Shown piece after piece: positions 1-9,122 of a stretch of DNA of 53,805 bases (position 1 is its first letter; every line of letters begins with the position of its first letter). The translations under genes and the position numbers were made by a program. The notes below the pieces were generated by a model. The model had not been told where the DNA came from, did not search any database, and saw only the letters and a program-made list of their open reading frames with translations. Origin of the DNA: DASXUL01 sp036504855 (lineage in GTDB: Bacteria; Armatimonadota; DTGP01; JAKQQT01); assembly GCA_036504855.1 (NCBI GenBank), contig DASXUL010000074.1, forward strand, positions 1 to 53,805. The letters run 5' to 3'.

Positions 1-222
1 CCGACCATTCGCGTAGGAGCCTTTTGGGGTGAGTCTCACGCCTAACACCAACTCTGACCCAGGCTGCTGAGACGACGCGATCGATGGTAGGCAAGCGGCC
101 TTGTCACGCTGGAAACGGCACTTAGTTGGAACGAATGGGCATGCCGTGCCCGCCGGCAATCTCTATACCGAGGACGTTCCTCAGGGGACCGGCCAGGTCT
201 CAGTTTCCCAGTAACCTCACGC
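1..222. other. Intergenic sequence downstream of the beta-helix gene
   Basis: No convincing gene is seen here. The stretch lies beyond the stop of the minus-strand beta-helix gene. Around 118-157 it holds a segment also found, in inverse orientation, near the right end of the window (see the repeat entries). No U-tract terminator is obvious. Confidence 0.5.
118..157 (+). repeat. Dispersed repeat unit, GGCACGG-type family, left copy
   Basis: The sequence around CTTAGTTGGAACG followed by TGGGCATGCCGTGCCC matches, on the opposite strand, the segment at about 53657-53694 (CTTAGTTGGAACG followed by TTGGGCAAGCCGTGCCCC). The match is about 35 bases with two differences. It contains a self-complementary GGGCATGCCGTGCCC-like core. 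The match is seen directly; calling it a dispersed element is inference from two copies in one window. Confidence 0.65.
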
Positions 223-3000
223 TCAGGGGTGGCCCGCCAGGCCGGACGCGGAGCGCACGATGCGAACGGCGTCCTGCACGTCCACGCGGCCGTCGCCGGT
301 GGCGTCCAGCCGGGCGTCGCCCGCTCCGTACGGCGTCCCGCCGAGCGCTATGCGCAGCGCGCGGACGGCATCCAGCAGGGAGTAGGCGCTTGCCGGCGCA
401 TACTCGTCGGCGCCGATGTCCACACCGCCGCCGGCCACGCGGGGCTGGCCGTCCATGTCTTCCGCGCCGATGGCGAGGAGAGGGTCGCCGGCGTCGATGC
501 AGGGCGAGCCCTCCGTGATGTGGAAGTCGTTGGCGACCGCGTTCGCGAACTTCGGGTCTGCCGCGATGTTGCCGTTGGTCCCCGTGGGATCCGTTACGCC
601 CAGGATGTCGCCCCTCGGGTTGCCGTAGACGTCGTTGTGGCTGAGGGCCACGGCGCCTCCTCCGATGACGCTGAGGCCGGCGTTGTTCAGGGCGATGATG
701 TTGTTCGCCAGGGTAGGCCCGGCGGCCTTCCCGCGCACGAACGCCGCGCCGGACGCGTCCGGCGCCGGCTCCGACCAGGGGAGGCCCGTACTGGACGTGT
801 TGCCGACGACCGTGTTGCCGGACACCGTACCGGTGCAGTCCTCCGCGTAGAAAGCGCTCCCGAAGGGTTCCATCCGGCTGGCCACGGAGAAAACGCTCAC
901 GGAGTTCCGGTTGAACACGTTATTGGCCAGGATCACGGCGGCGGCGCGGAAATAGGCTCCGCCGCCATGCGCGGTGGCCAGGTTGGCGAACTGCGGGAAG
1001 CCCATCGAATCGTGGACGGTGATGGAGTTGCGCCGGAAGACGTTGTTCAGCACCCGCACCGCTCCGCCGTACACGAACAGGCCGCCGCCGGCGCGGCTGG
1101 GCGTATCGTCCGTCACCTCCAGCGCGTTGTCCTCAATGATGTTGCGGCTGATCGTGATGTTGTACCCCGCGCAGCGGATCCCGGCGCCGAGCTGGTCTGC
1201 CAGCGAGGCGGAGCGGCCGTTGCGGACCGTGAAGCCGTCCAGCGTGGTCTGCGCGGAGTTCGCCGGAATCGTTACCACCGGCATCTGCTGGCCGCCGTCC
1301 AGCACGGTGGGATGGGCCGCTGGCTTGCGCGGGCTGGAGGCCGTTTCGTTTCCCTGGAAGCCGCCCAGCACGGAGATGCGACCCGGGATGACGATGCGCT
1401 CCGTGTACACGCCCTCGGCGACCCACACTTCCCCATCCACGGCTACGGCCTGGATGCCCGCTTGAACCGTCGCCTTCGCGGCCTGCCAGCTTTCCCCGCT
1501 GGCGGCGTCGGAGCCGCCGGGAGCCACGTACACGCGGGGCGGCGCGGCGGGAAGCGCAAATTCGTAGGCGCCCATGTCCACGCGGGCGCCCTGGATGCGC
1601 GCGGCGCCGTCGAGGTCCGTGTCGCCGGCTGCAACCAACGTTGGCTCTCCGCGGTCGATGGCGGGCGACCCCGCTGTGAGGCGGTAACCCTGGGCGAACT
1701 GCGGATCCGCCCCGATGTTGCCATTCGTGCCGACGAGGTAGGGCTCGTTGCTGTAGGAGCTAGGCGCGTTGTTGAAGAAGAGGTTGGCGCTCACCTGGTC
1801 GGCATACCAGGTATCGATCGACGGGTATAAGGCGGCGCCAAATCCGGGCACATAGGAGGCGGAATTGTATGCAAAGATGTTGTTGGCGATGATCTGCGCG
1901 GCGTCCGCCAGTATCGCCCCGCCTCTTGCCGTCGAGGCGCCCGCGCCCGACACCATCACCTCGTTCTCTGCGAACGTGTTGTTGATGACTCCCACCGTTC
2001 CGCCCAACAGGGCCACGGCGCCGCCTCGGGCTGTGGCCACGTTGCCCGTCGAAAGCGGCGCCTCGGCGTAGGCGCGGTTCGAGTCAAAGAGGTTATCGCG
2101 GATGGAGCCCTGGCAATCCTTCAACGCCGCCCCTCCGCCGGCGCTGTTGACGGGCGAATCCGGCGCGTCCGCTCCCTGCTTTTCCGTCTGGTTGTGGTCG
2201 ATCGTGTTGCCGAGCAGGGTCATGGCGGCGCCTTCGGCCCAGAGGCCGCCGCCGTCGCGGGCGTCATTAAACTGCAACTGGTTGCCCTGAAGGATGGCCG
2301 AGCCGCCGAACACAGCCACCCCGCCTCCCCGTGCATCCAGGCGGTAGTCGAAGGCTGCCGCCGTGCCGCCCCGGGCGTCATTCCCGATGATGGCGTTGTT
2401 AACGAGCGTGACGGCGGCGTTGCGGGCCAGCACCCCGCCGCCGTGCAACGCCGTGTTGTATTGGATCCGATTGCCGCGCAGGGTAACCGAAGAGCCGGCC
2501 TCGCAGACGATGCCGCCGGCCGCGGAGCCCGGGCCTCCGAAATACTGGACCGCGCATCGCGAGACGACGGTCCCTGTCGCCTGGCACTGAATGCCGGTGA
2601 TGGCGCCGCCGGCCGTCAGACTGATGCTGTCCAGCAGACAACCGACGGCGGAGGCTGGGATCGACACCGCCGGATTGGCGGGGTTCGCCGGGTAGAGGTA
2701 GACGGAGGCGGGCGGCGCTGCTGGTCGCGCGGTTTCCGTGCCGGCGAATCCGCCATACAGCGAAATGCCGGGGCGGGCGAAGGCGAGGTTCTCCGGGTAT
2801 CCGCCGGACGCCGCCCAGACCTCGTCGCCGGTCTGCGCCGCATCCAGCCCCGGCTGGATGGCGGTGAAGGCCGTCCGCCATGACAGGCCATCATGCGCGG
2901 GACCGGGGGCGGAGGCGTTCACATAAACGACGGCGGCGCGGCCGGGAAAGGCCAACAAGAGCGCGAACAGGAATACAACGGGGAAACGGATGAGTTGCAT
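223..3000 (-). CDS. Secreted right-handed beta-helix protein with C-terminal dockerin-like domain
   Basis: A 925-residue exported protein of unknown substrate. An N-terminal signal peptide (about residues 1-23, hydrophobic VVFLFALLLAF core) is followed by two tandem modules. Each module starts with a VYV-x-PGGSD/SW-xx-A segment, then a GDEVWVAxGxY strand and YGGFxGTETA, followed by many N-N-x-I/F turns of a parallel beta-helix. Each module ends in SPxIDxGxP...D-x-DG-x-x-R...DIGADEY. This pattern is typical of pectate-lyase-like or choice-of-anchor surface proteins. The last 45 residues hold a dockerin-like helix and a full calcium loop (DATGDGRVDVQD); the first loop is degenerate. It is a two-module relative of the 1545-residue protein at 42624-47261. 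It is probably a surface or extracellular adhesin or polysaccharide-binding protein; catalytic residues are not recognisable. The start has a GGAG at suitable distance. Confidence 0.88.
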   Translation of the reverse strand: MQLIRFPVVFLFALLLAFPGRAAVVYVNASAPGPAHDGLSWRTAFTAIQPGLDAAQTGDEVWAASGGYPENLAFARPGISLYGGFAGTETARPAAPPASVYLYPANPANPAVSIPASAVGCLLDSISLTAGGAITGIQCQATGTVVSRCAVQYFGGPGSAAGGIVCEAGSSVTLRGNRIQYNTALHGGGVLARNAAVTLVNNAIIGNDARGGTAAAFDYRLDARGGGVAVFGGSAILQGNQLQFNDARDGGGLWAEGAAMTLLGNTIDHNQTEKQGADAPDSPVNSAGGGAALKDCQGSIRDNLFDSNRAYAEAPLSTGNVATARGGAVALLGGTVGVINNTFAENEVMVSGAGASTARGGAILADAAQIIANNIFAYNSASYVPGFGAALYPSIDTWYADQVSANLFFNNAPSSYSNEPYLVGTNGNIGADPQFAQGYRLTAGSPAIDRGEPTLVAAGDTDLDGAARIQGARVDMGAYEFALPAAPPRVYVAPGGSDAASGESWQAAKATVQAGIQAVAVDGEVWVAEGVYTERIVIPGRISVLGGFQGNETASSPRKPAAHPTVLDGGQQMPVVTIPANSAQTTLDGFTVRNGRSASLADQLGAGIRCAGYNITISRNIIEDNALEVTDDTPSRAGGGLFVYGGAVRVLNNVFRRNSITVHDSMGFPQFANLATAHGGGAYFRAAAVILANNVFNRNSVSVFSVASRMEPFGSAFYAEDCTGTVSGNTVVGNTSSTGLPWSEPAPDASGAAFVRGKAAGPTLANNIIALNNAGLSVIGGGAVALSHNDVYGNPRGDILGVTDPTGTNGNIAADPKFANAVANDFHITEGSPCIDAGDPLLAIGAEDMDGQPRVAGGGVDIGADEYAPASAYSLLDAVRALRIALGGTPYGAGDARLDATGDGRVDVQDAVRIVRSASGLAGHP

Positions 3001-3243
3001 AGGGGCTGCTCCAAGACAAGCTCAGCACGACGGCGGCCGGACCACGCGCCGGCCGGATGCGGCGGGACGCCAGACCCTGCGTCTCTATGACCGGCCGCGG
3101 CGGTCGGGCGTTCCGTGAATCTGGAGAGCCTCGCATGCGCCGGGTTCGCGCCGCCGCAGTGGGCCGGCTGGCTGTGGTCAGCGCATAACCGGCCCGGGAG
3201 AGCGGGCATGGGCGGCGCGATGGCCTGTTTGCTGGTAAAGAGG

Positions 3244-3360
3244 ACGGCCCCCCTTCCCCCCAATCCTGGGGGACCAATGAGGGTACGCTCGGTTGTAGCA
3301 TAGCGCTTGCGCCGAGCGGCGGGTATCTGGTCCCCCAGGATTGGGGGGAAGGGGGGCCGT
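3244..3360. repeat. Perfect 33-bp inverted repeat (C-tract hairpin)
   Basis: The arm 3244-3276 (containing CCCCCAATCCTGGGGGAC) is exactly reverse-complementary to 3328-3360, with a 51-base spacer. The arms can form a very stable stem. There is no coding sequence between them and no transposase. It may serve as a transcription stop for the upstream region, or it may be a small dispersed palindromic element. Similar GGGGGA-type intergenic palindromes are known from several environmental phyla. Confidence 0.8.
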
Positions 3361-3561
3361 TCCCTCTCAGGAACCGTTCTTCACGGCGATGCCCAACGCG
3401 CCGTGCCCGTGGGGTTCCTCCCGGCGTGGGAGGCGCCAGATGGGGAACGGGCGCCGAACGCCGGCGTTCATAGTCAGGGAGCGTGCCTCTGGTAGCTTGC
3501 CTGCCAGGGAAAGGATGCCGCGATGGCGGGTGGGGCGGCACGTGCAGCGTGCGTAAAGCTG

Positions 3562-3657
3562 ACAGACTGGTTCCCCGCCGTGGGGCATGCCACCCTGGGA
3601 TTGTGCATCGTCGCCCATGGGATGCGGTTAATGGGGCCGTCCAGTCAAAGGCGGTGA
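3562..3657 (+). pseudogene. 3'-end remnant of a membrane-protein gene duplicated at 9403-9876
   Basis: The 31 codons plus stop from 3562 to 3657 encode TDWFPAVGHA, then LGLCIVA, then GMRLM. This corresponds to the last 31 residues and stop of the intact gene ending at 9876. The first 70 bases differ at only about four positions, and the stop codon lies at the same distance; even the CGCCCGGCG after the stop is shared. Upstream of 3561 the similarity ends abruptly. A short in-frame ATG exists at 3523, but the resulting 44-residue frame lacks the transmembrane segments of the parent. I read it as a truncated copy left by a partial duplication or by gene loss. Confidence 0.7.
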
Positions 3658-3914
3658 CCGCCCGGCGAACGGGTTCCGTTAGGTTGGGCCTGTCGCATCG
3701 GGGAGCGGCGGCGCCGAACCCGCGCCGGTTCGCGGCTCCGAACGGGCGGGCCGACGCCGTCTCTCCTATCGGTTTGGACGGCCAATAGCGGGCGGGCGTT
3801 CCATCGGCCCCCTCCGCCCAGCCGGGGGAGACATCCGGCCGCCGCGCTCGTTCACCATGTGGAAGCGGGCGGCCGATCTTGGTCCCGCTGTTGGAGGGAA
3901 CTGGGCATTTGAGC

Positions 3915-4391
3915 ATGCGCACATGTGGAACGCGACGCGTTCCATGGATACTGATCTCCATCGCCGGGGTGATCGTCACGTGTCTCGGAGCAGCGCTGTT
4001 CGCCTTCGTCGCGCTTTTCGCGCCGCTTTGCGCCAACGAAGTCCTGCAGACCGGGCTGTCGCCGGACGGCCGCCTCAAGGCGGTGGTCTTCGAGCGAGAC
4101 TGCGGCGCCACCACCGACTTCTCAACGCAGGTGTCGGTGTTGCCGGCCGGCGAGAAGCTGCCGAACGATGGGGGAAACGTCTTCACCGCTGATTGTGATC
4201 ATGGCGCGGCGCCGAGCGGGCCGGGCGGCGGGCCGCGCGTGGACATCGCCTGGACCGGCGCGCGGAGCCTCATCATCTGGCATCACCCGAAAGCTCGCTT
4301 CTTTGGCGCGGAAAAGCGGATCGTGGTCCGCCTCGGCCCATTCGAAACCGCCGAGGTCCGGGTCCGCTATTCGACGGCCTCTGGCTTCTAG
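3915..4391 (+). CDS. Small single-pass membrane or exported protein, unknown function
   Basis: About 158 residues. A hydrophobic segment (about residues 11-37, ILISIAGVIVTCLGAALFAF) acts as signal anchor. An exported domain follows with the pattern SPDGRLKAVVFERDCGATTDFSTQVSVL, then a W-x-G-x-x-SL-I-I-W-H strand and a C-terminal VRY strand. This SPDG...RDCGATT signature occurs in small uncharacterised bacterial proteins, and I cannot assign a role. ATG at 3915 was chosen; TTG at 3909 sits better behind a GGAGGG at 3893-3898 and is an alternative. Downstream lies the DUF3841-like gene after a short gap. Confidence 0.65.
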   Translation: MRTCGTRRVPWILISIAGVIVTCLGAALFAFVALFAPLCANEVLQTGLSPDGRLKAVVFERDCGATTDFSTQVSVLPAGEKLPNDGGNVFTADCDHGAAPSGPGGGPRVDIAWTGARSLIIWHHPKARFFGAEKRIVVRLGPFETAEVRVRYSTASGF

Positions 4392-4448
4392 CGGACGGCC
4401 CGTTTGCCGCGACCAAGGCGGGGCCGATGGGCAGGCGAGGGGGAATGC

Positions 4449-5078
4449 ATGCGCGTTTGGACGATACAACCGATGGGCGTATGGGACGAGGCGCGGAGGC
4501 AGGGCGTGGCGTGGGTGGATCCCTCCAGCCGTGTGGACCCGAAGGGCTGCGAGCCCGGGTACGTGCCGCCCCAGTACGAATGGCTCACAGCGCAGCTCGT
4601 TCGTCGGCGCGGTTGGACGCCCGGCCGGCTGCCCTGGTGGGCCTATTGCGCCAAACCCGATCTGCGCCGTTGCCGCCACCGCCCCCATATGCCTCGGCTG
4701 CAAGCGCGGCTGGAGCTGGAACTGCCGCCGGAGCGCGCCTTCGTGATTCCCTGTTGGGCCTGGAACGCCGTGCATTGCCAGGACTACGTTGCGTTCAGCC
4801 AGGCCGAGGAACGCGACTGGCGGGCGCGGATGCTGGCGGCCGTCCCCCTCGACCCGGACGCCACGGACGAGCCGACACCATTGTGGCCGCTGCCCGAGCC
4901 CTGGCGGAGCGAGTTGGAGGCTAGCTGGGAACGCCTCTTCGACCCTCGTCTCCCCGCGATTGGCTGGTCGCCTGCGTGGGGCGACGAACGCGAGGCGGTT
5001 TTTGAGGAGATCCGCCGCGAGGATGTGCGGAAGGTGGCCCCCTTTACCGCCGTCGGCTGGCCCGCAAGCCGGATGTGA
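4449..5078 (+). CDS. DUF3841-like protein
   Basis: About 209 residues, soluble. The start MRVWTIQPMGVWDEARRQG and the later features (W-x-x-L near 50, CAKPDLR near 75, an acidic LELELPPERAF strand, CWAWNAVHC, LFDP, then W-x-x-x-x-EAVFEEI near the C terminus) fit the DUF3841 family of single-domain proteins of unknown function. ATG at 4449 is preferred because a GAGGGGG ribosome-binding site lies just upstream; longer in-frame extension is possible. The role is unknown. Its company here is small membrane and DUF proteins, an accessory-region setting. Confidence 0.65.
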   Translation: MRVWTIQPMGVWDEARRQGVAWVDPSSRVDPKGCEPGYVPPQYEWLTAQLVRRRGWTPGRLPWWAYCAKPDLRRCRHRPHMPRLQARLELELPPERAFVIPCWAWNAVHCQDYVAFSQAEERDWRARMLAAVPLDPDATDEPTPLWPLPEPWRSELEASWERLFDPRLPAIGWSPAWGDEREAVFEEIRREDVRKVAPFTAVGWPASRM

Positions 5079-5186
5079 CCGCGCCTCGGCTCCGTCTGTG
5101 GCCTCCGGGCCTGGTTGTCATGAAACGCGGGGCGCCGGACTCTCGTACCGATGTGCAGAGAACGCTGAAGTGCACGGAGCATGCCC

Positions 5187-6812
5187 ATGAAACGCCACGG
5201 ATTCCGCTTTCCACTTGCCTGTCTGGCGGCTGCTGGTTTGGCCGCTGCCCTCGCCGTTCCCGCCTCCCGTCCCACCGTCAGCGAGCAACTGCGCCTCGCG
5301 CTTGGACTGATGCCGGCGCAGGCCTTCCTGCCGCCGCCCAGCCCATATTACCCGGGCGGCGCCCTGGCGCGGAAGCAGAGATCCGATTATGAGCGGGTTG
5401 CGGCGCGACATCCGGATGATGTGGGCGTGCAGATGGCGGCGGCGGCGGTAACCGTGCCGTTTCGACCCGGCGAGTTCGAGCAGGAAACCGTGCGGCGCCT
5501 TCGCCCGCTCCTCACCCGGTATCCCAACAGCCCCGCGCTGTATGGCAACCTGACCTATTTCGCCGGCAGGGCGCTGGACGACCAGATGCGCCACCCATAC
5601 CCAAAGCAGGTGTCGCTTCCCGGCGTGGGCCGCATCCCCAATCCGTTCGCGCCGGCGATCCCGCTGTCGCGAGTATCCTTCGCCGAGTCCGATCGGTGGG
5701 CCGCCGCCGGGGAGAGGCTGGACCCTGGGAACGCCTATTTCCCCCTGATGCGGGCCGCCGGTTTCGCCCATGCCGGCCGCTCGAAAGCCGCCGTTGCCGC
5801 ACTGGCGCGCGCTGCCGCGAAGCCCCGGTGGGAAGACTACCAGAGTGACCTCGTTCTTGGCCTCCACGCCCTGCCCGGCGAAGCCTGGGGGCGAACCGAC
5901 CCCCTCGCCAACACGGCTGCCGCGTGTTTCGAGACGCGCCAGGCGCCGGAGATGCGGAACCTCGCCGTTTTCGCCGCCAACGTAGCTTCGGATGCCGAGA
6001 GCAGGGGCCGCGCCAATGAGGGCTATCGCATCCGCTGGAACATCCTGCGCGCCGCCCATACATGGCGGACTCAGGCGCGGACCAGCTCGAGTTTCGTTAC
6101 GGCCAGGGCCGTCTCCGGTATCGCGATGGATGGCTTCGGCCACAGTAAGCCCTCGCGAACCCAGACGCCATCCCAGCAGAAGTTGCGCGAGGCGACGTTT
6201 GCTCTCCAGGCGGCCCGCATCGATGGGCCGGGGGCCGTGGCGTGGCTGATTGGGGATCAGACAGACAGCTATGCGCGGTGCAGCGCTTTGAAGGCGGCGA
6301 TCGAGCGGTCTCCCATGCTGGGCTGTTTCTACGGGGCGATGATCGCGTGGCTGGCGGGGTATTGCCTGCTGGATGCGGGGCTGTGGCTACTGCTGCTGGC
6401 CGGGCTCGGCGCATCGGTCGCCGGCCAGGCGGCGCGGCGGCGCGCCGGGCTGGCCCGCGCCGCGGCGGTCCTGGTTGCACTGGCTTTCCTGGCCTGGCAG
6501 GCGCGCGCCCTTCTGGGCGCCGTTGGGTACGCGACCCCCGAGACCGTTCCGGCGTGGGCTCGGGCGGCGATGGTCGCGGGTTTGGCCGGGCTTGCCCTCC
6601 CGTTGGTTGTGGCTGCGTTTCACGCATTCGCGGATCGCAACCGCGGCGTTTTCACGGGCTGGGAGCGCTCTGTGGGCTGTGCGCTGATCGCCCTGTACGC
6701 GGCGGTGGCCGTGTTGAGCGCCTCAGTGCAGACCGGATATCGCGACGCCGAACATCAGCGGGCGGTGAACGAGTGCCGGTACTTCACGGACCTGGCGGCC
6801 GGAAGGCGCTGA
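5187..6812 (+). CDS. Exported/membrane protein with repeat-like N-terminal half and C-terminal membrane segments
   Basis: A 541-residue protein of unknown function. A signal peptide or anchor (FPLACLAAAGLAAALAVPA, about residues 7-26) is followed by about 330 residues with scattered helical-repeat features: ALYGNL, the GERLDPGNAYFPLMRAAGFAHAG stretch and RHPDDVGVQMAAA. These resemble TPR-type helices. Four to five hydrophobic segments follow between about residues 375 and 520. The second of two nearby ATGs (5187) is chosen because GGAG at 5175-5178 is 8 bases from it but only 2 from the first. I recognise no family. It could be a membrane-bound scaffold or sensor. Confidence 0.6.
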   Translation: MKRHGFRFPLACLAAAGLAAALAVPASRPTVSEQLRLALGLMPAQAFLPPPSPYYPGGALARKQRSDYERVAARHPDDVGVQMAAAAVTVPFRPGEFEQETVRRLRPLLTRYPNSPALYGNLTYFAGRALDDQMRHPYPKQVSLPGVGRIPNPFAPAIPLSRVSFAESDRWAAAGERLDPGNAYFPLMRAAGFAHAGRSKAAVAALARAAAKPRWEDYQSDLVLGLHALPGEAWGRTDPLANTAAACFETRQAPEMRNLAVFAANVASDAESRGRANEGYRIRWNILRAAHTWRTQARTSSSFVTARAVSGIAMDGFGHSKPSRTQTPSQQKLREATFALQAARIDGPGAVAWLIGDQTDSYARCSALKAAIERSPMLGCFYGAMIAWLAGYCLLDAGLWLLLLAGLGASVAGQAARRRAGLARAAAVLVALAFLAWQARALLGAVGYATPETVPAWARAAMVAGLAGLALPLVVAAFHAFADRNRGVFTGWERSVGCALIALYAAVAVLSASVQTGYRDAEHQRAVNECRYFTDLAAGRR

Positions 6813-6923
6813 CGGCAGTCGGCAGCGCCGCCGTAACCTGAACGTTTAGCGGTTGGGAGCGAACAGGCGATACAGTGCAGGACCAGGCGAAACGGCCTGG
6901 TCGCGATAGCCGGATGGTGCGAG

Positions 6924-8318
6924 ATGGCCCGTAGCATACACGCAACGCGACGACAACTGGAAGAACAGCATCGCTGGGATTACGCCGATGAGCGGGCCCA
7001 TGCCGCCGCGCTGGAGCGGCTGGACGAGGGGTCCACGCGGAAGCGCCGCATCAAGCGCGCCATAGCGGCTGACCGCGCGGCGCCCGCGCGCGATGGCCGC
7101 TCGGACGCCCTCTCCATCCCCGTCACGGCGGAGGATGCGGGCCCCAACGTTCACTACCCGGCTTCGCCGGACGATATCGGCGCCGTGATGCGCCGCCTGC
7201 CCGTCGGCGCCCTGGATGGGCTGCGCTCTGTCGACCTCTGCCTTGGAGCCTCGTGGCAGGGGGCCGCCAGCGAAGACGACGAGGATGGCGGGGGCGGTGG
7301 GGACGCTGACCCATACACGGGCCGCAAGGGGTGGGAAACCTTCCCGGGCGTATATTCGCCGGGCATTTTGGGCGTGTATACGCCAGACACCGCCCGCATT
7401 CGGGTCTTCGGCATGGTCTATCGCCCCGACCTGCCCGACCGCGAGATGTGGGAGGCTTGCATACGGATACGCATGCTCTCGACCTTCGTGCATGAGGCCG
7501 CGCACCACTTTGACCACGCTGCCCGCATCGCCCGCGGCCGGTGGCTTGCCAATGAAGAGGAGAAGGTGGAGTTGTACGCGGAGGACCGAGAGTTCGCCTG
7601 GCTCAGCGACTGCGTCGTTCCGTTCATGGAAGAGGCGTATGCCGAGCCCCTCGGCGCCCTGCTGGCGTGGGTGGAGCGTCACGGCGGGACGCGTCTTAAC
7701 GTGGCGCAGATCGCGGGCGATCCCAGGCGGCGCGCCAAGGGCGGCCGGGTACTATTGTCCGCCCTATTCACCACAGGAGGCGCCCTGGAGCAACTGGCAA
7801 CGGATGTCTACGATGAGGAAGATGCCCGTACGACCCGCCTGGGCTTCGCCCGGAACCTGCACTACGCTGATCTGTACGACGAGGCGCTGGAGAGCATTGG
7901 CCGCGTGCTGGCCGATCATCCGAACGATGCGGAGGCGCTTGCGCTAATGGCGGACATCTATGTGCATCAGGACCGGAACGACGAGGCGGCCAACCTAGCG
8001 CGGAAAGTGTTGGAGGCGTCTCCGGACAACCGAGATGCCTGGAAAGCCCTCGCCGACGCCCTTGAGGCGCTGGAGCAATGGCCCGAAATGCTGGAAGCGA
8101 CAGACAGGGCGCTGGACTTGGACTCGGGCCGGGACTGGTTCGACGTCGGTCAACGCGCCCGCGCTCTCCTGGCCCTCAACCGCTTCGAGGAGCTTGAGCC
8201 GGAACTGGCCTGGCTCTCGGGCCAATCCATCGAGTTCTCCCAGCGCGAGGCTGCCGAGCTTCGGGAAGCCATGGAGGCCAAAATGGTGGAGGCGCGAGAT
8301 GCCGATGCGAACTCGTGA
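6924..8318 (+). CDS. TPR protein with an N-terminal HEAAH zinc-metalloprotease-like motif
   Basis: A 464-residue, probably cytoplasmic protein. The N-terminal third is charged. At residues 190-194 it has HEAAH followed by HFDH, inside a helix (STFVHEAAHHFDHAAR), with acidic residues about 20-30 downstream (EEEKVELYAE). This is the layout of a zincin active site (HExxH plus a distal Glu/Asp). The C-terminal part (about 295-430) has three to four TPR-like helix pairs (NLHYADLYDEALE, ALALMADIYVHQDRNDEAANLARKV, WKALADALEALEQWPEMLEATDRAL). The active-site reading is an inference from the motif alone. The next gene starts inside its last codons (8299), so the genes are cotranslated. Confidence 0.6.
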   Translation: MARSIHATRRQLEEQHRWDYADERAHAAALERLDEGSTRKRRIKRAIAADRAAPARDGRSDALSIPVTAEDAGPNVHYPASPDDIGAVMRRLPVGALDGLRSVDLCLGASWQGAASEDDEDGGGGGDADPYTGRKGWETFPGVYSPGILGVYTPDTARIRVFGMVYRPDLPDREMWEACIRIRMLSTFVHEAAHHFDHAARIARGRWLANEEEKVELYAEDREFAWLSDCVVPFMEEAYAEPLGALLAWVERHGGTRLNVAQIAGDPRRRAKGGRVLLSALFTTGGALEQLATDVYDEEDARTTRLGFARNLHYADLYDEALESIGRVLADHPNDAEALALMADIYVHQDRNDEAANLARKVLEASPDNRDAWKALADALEALEQWPEMLEATDRALDLDSGRDWFDVGQRARALLALNRFEELEPELAWLSGQSIEFSQREAAELREAMEAKMVEARDADANS

Positions 8319-8718
8319 GGCAAAGCTGAAAGCCGCCCACCGACAGGTTCTGGCGCCGATCATCGCTCGGTATCTGGTTAGCGGGCTGGCGCTGGGCCTG
8401 CTGGGCGGGTTCGTGCTGACCTTCTCGTGGAGCCAGCCGCGTTCTATCTACAAGCGATTCACGCCGCTCGCCGTGTCGACCGCTCTATCGTGTTTCCGGC
8501 GGCCTTTCCAGCAGTGGCTGAAGGTTCCCGAGGAGCCGAAACGATCCTATGTGGCCGCGAGCCTCGGCGGCACGCTTCTGGGGTTGGCTCTCGGGATGCT
8601 TCCCGCCTTTCTCGTAACCGGCGAAGCGGCGCGAACGGGCGACATGGTGGTCTTGTGTGCGCTCGTTGGAGCGGGCTCCATCGTTTACGGGTTCAGAACC
8701 GCAGCGAAAGGCCTATGA
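8299..8718 (+). CDS. Small membrane protein, unknown function
   Basis: About 139 residues from ATG 8299, which overlaps the end of the upstream TPR gene by 20 bases. Three hydrophobic segments are visible: YLVSGLALGLLGGFVLTF (about 25-43), SLGGTLLGLALGMLPAFLV (about 85-105) and VVLCALVGAGSIVYGF (about 115-132). No family is recognised. The stop overlaps the next start as ATGA, so three genes form a tight translational unit, which argues for a shared function with the TPR/HEAAH protein and the DUF4279-like protein. Confidence 0.6.
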   Translation: MPMRTREAKLKAAHRQVLAPIIARYLVSGLALGLLGGFVLTFSWSQPRSIYKRFTPLAVSTALSCFRRPFQQWLKVPEEPKRSYVAASLGGTLLGLALGMLPAFLVTGEAARTGDMVVLCALVGAGSIVYGFRTAAKGL

Positions 8719-9122
8719 AACAATTCCTGGCGGCGTTGCACATAGCGTCGGAGACGGCGACTCTGGAAGAGATCACCCGCGCGGCGGGGGTGGAGCCGGC
8801 GGCCGACTCCTTCGGAAAGGGCGATCGGCGCGGCCTGAGGGAGACGCCTTGCCCTGAGACTGTTTGGACGTTCTATTCCCCGGCGCCGGAAATGGCCGGC
8901 ATCGAAGAGCATCTCGCCGCGCTGCTGGCCGGGTTCCCCATGGATCGTCTGCGGGGACCGGGCCTCCCGGCGGATCGGACCATCACGCTGGATATCGCCG
9001 TGTTGTATGACACCTTCACCGCATCCGTCGCTTTGCCGGCGGAGTTGTTGCGCCCGTTCGTGCAGGCCGGCGCCGGCATCGAGATCAGTTGCTACCCGAC
9101 GAGTTTCGAGGAGGCCGAGTGA
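8715..9122 (+). CDS. DUF4279-like protein
   Basis: 135 residues from ATG 8715, overlapping the previous stop by four bases. The pattern ASETATLEEITRAAGVEP, then GKGD, then TVWTFYSP, IEEHLAALLAGF, ITLDIAVLYD and a final aromatic-acidic ISCYP matches the DUF4279 family. That is a single-domain alpha/beta family whose members are often found near polymorphic-toxin or immunity-type genes. The function is not established, and I see no toxin domain beside it here. Confidence 0.7.
   Translation: MKQFLAALHIASETATLEEITRAAGVEPAADSFGKGDRRGLRETPCPETVWTFYSPAPEMAGIEEHLAALLAGFPMDRLRGPGLPADRTITLDIAVLYDTFTASVALPAELLRPFVQAGAGIEISCYPTSFEEAE

Larger units (their letters stand above)
3001..3914. other. Long intergenic region without an intact gene
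   Basis: About 0.9 kb between two genes. It contains a perfect 33-bp inverted repeat (3244-3360) and a 3'-terminal gene remnant (3562-3657), described separately. Open frames here, including a long minus-strand one running into the beta-helix gene, are Arg/Pro-rich with no recognisable domain, and they cross the inverted repeat, so I do not call them genes. The rest shows nothing I can name. Confidence 0.6.

Noticed and set aside
229..1830. 533-codon plus-strand frame opposite the first beta-helix gene
   Set aside because: The same antisense effect; composition is Arg/Ala/Gly/His-rich with no motif.
2891..4186. 431-codon minus-strand open frame across the 3.0-4.2 kb region
   Set aside because: The product is Arg/Pro/Ser-rich without hydrophobic core or known domain, it crosses a perfect inverted repeat and overlaps the plus-strand gene at 3915. 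It is a GC-bias open frame.
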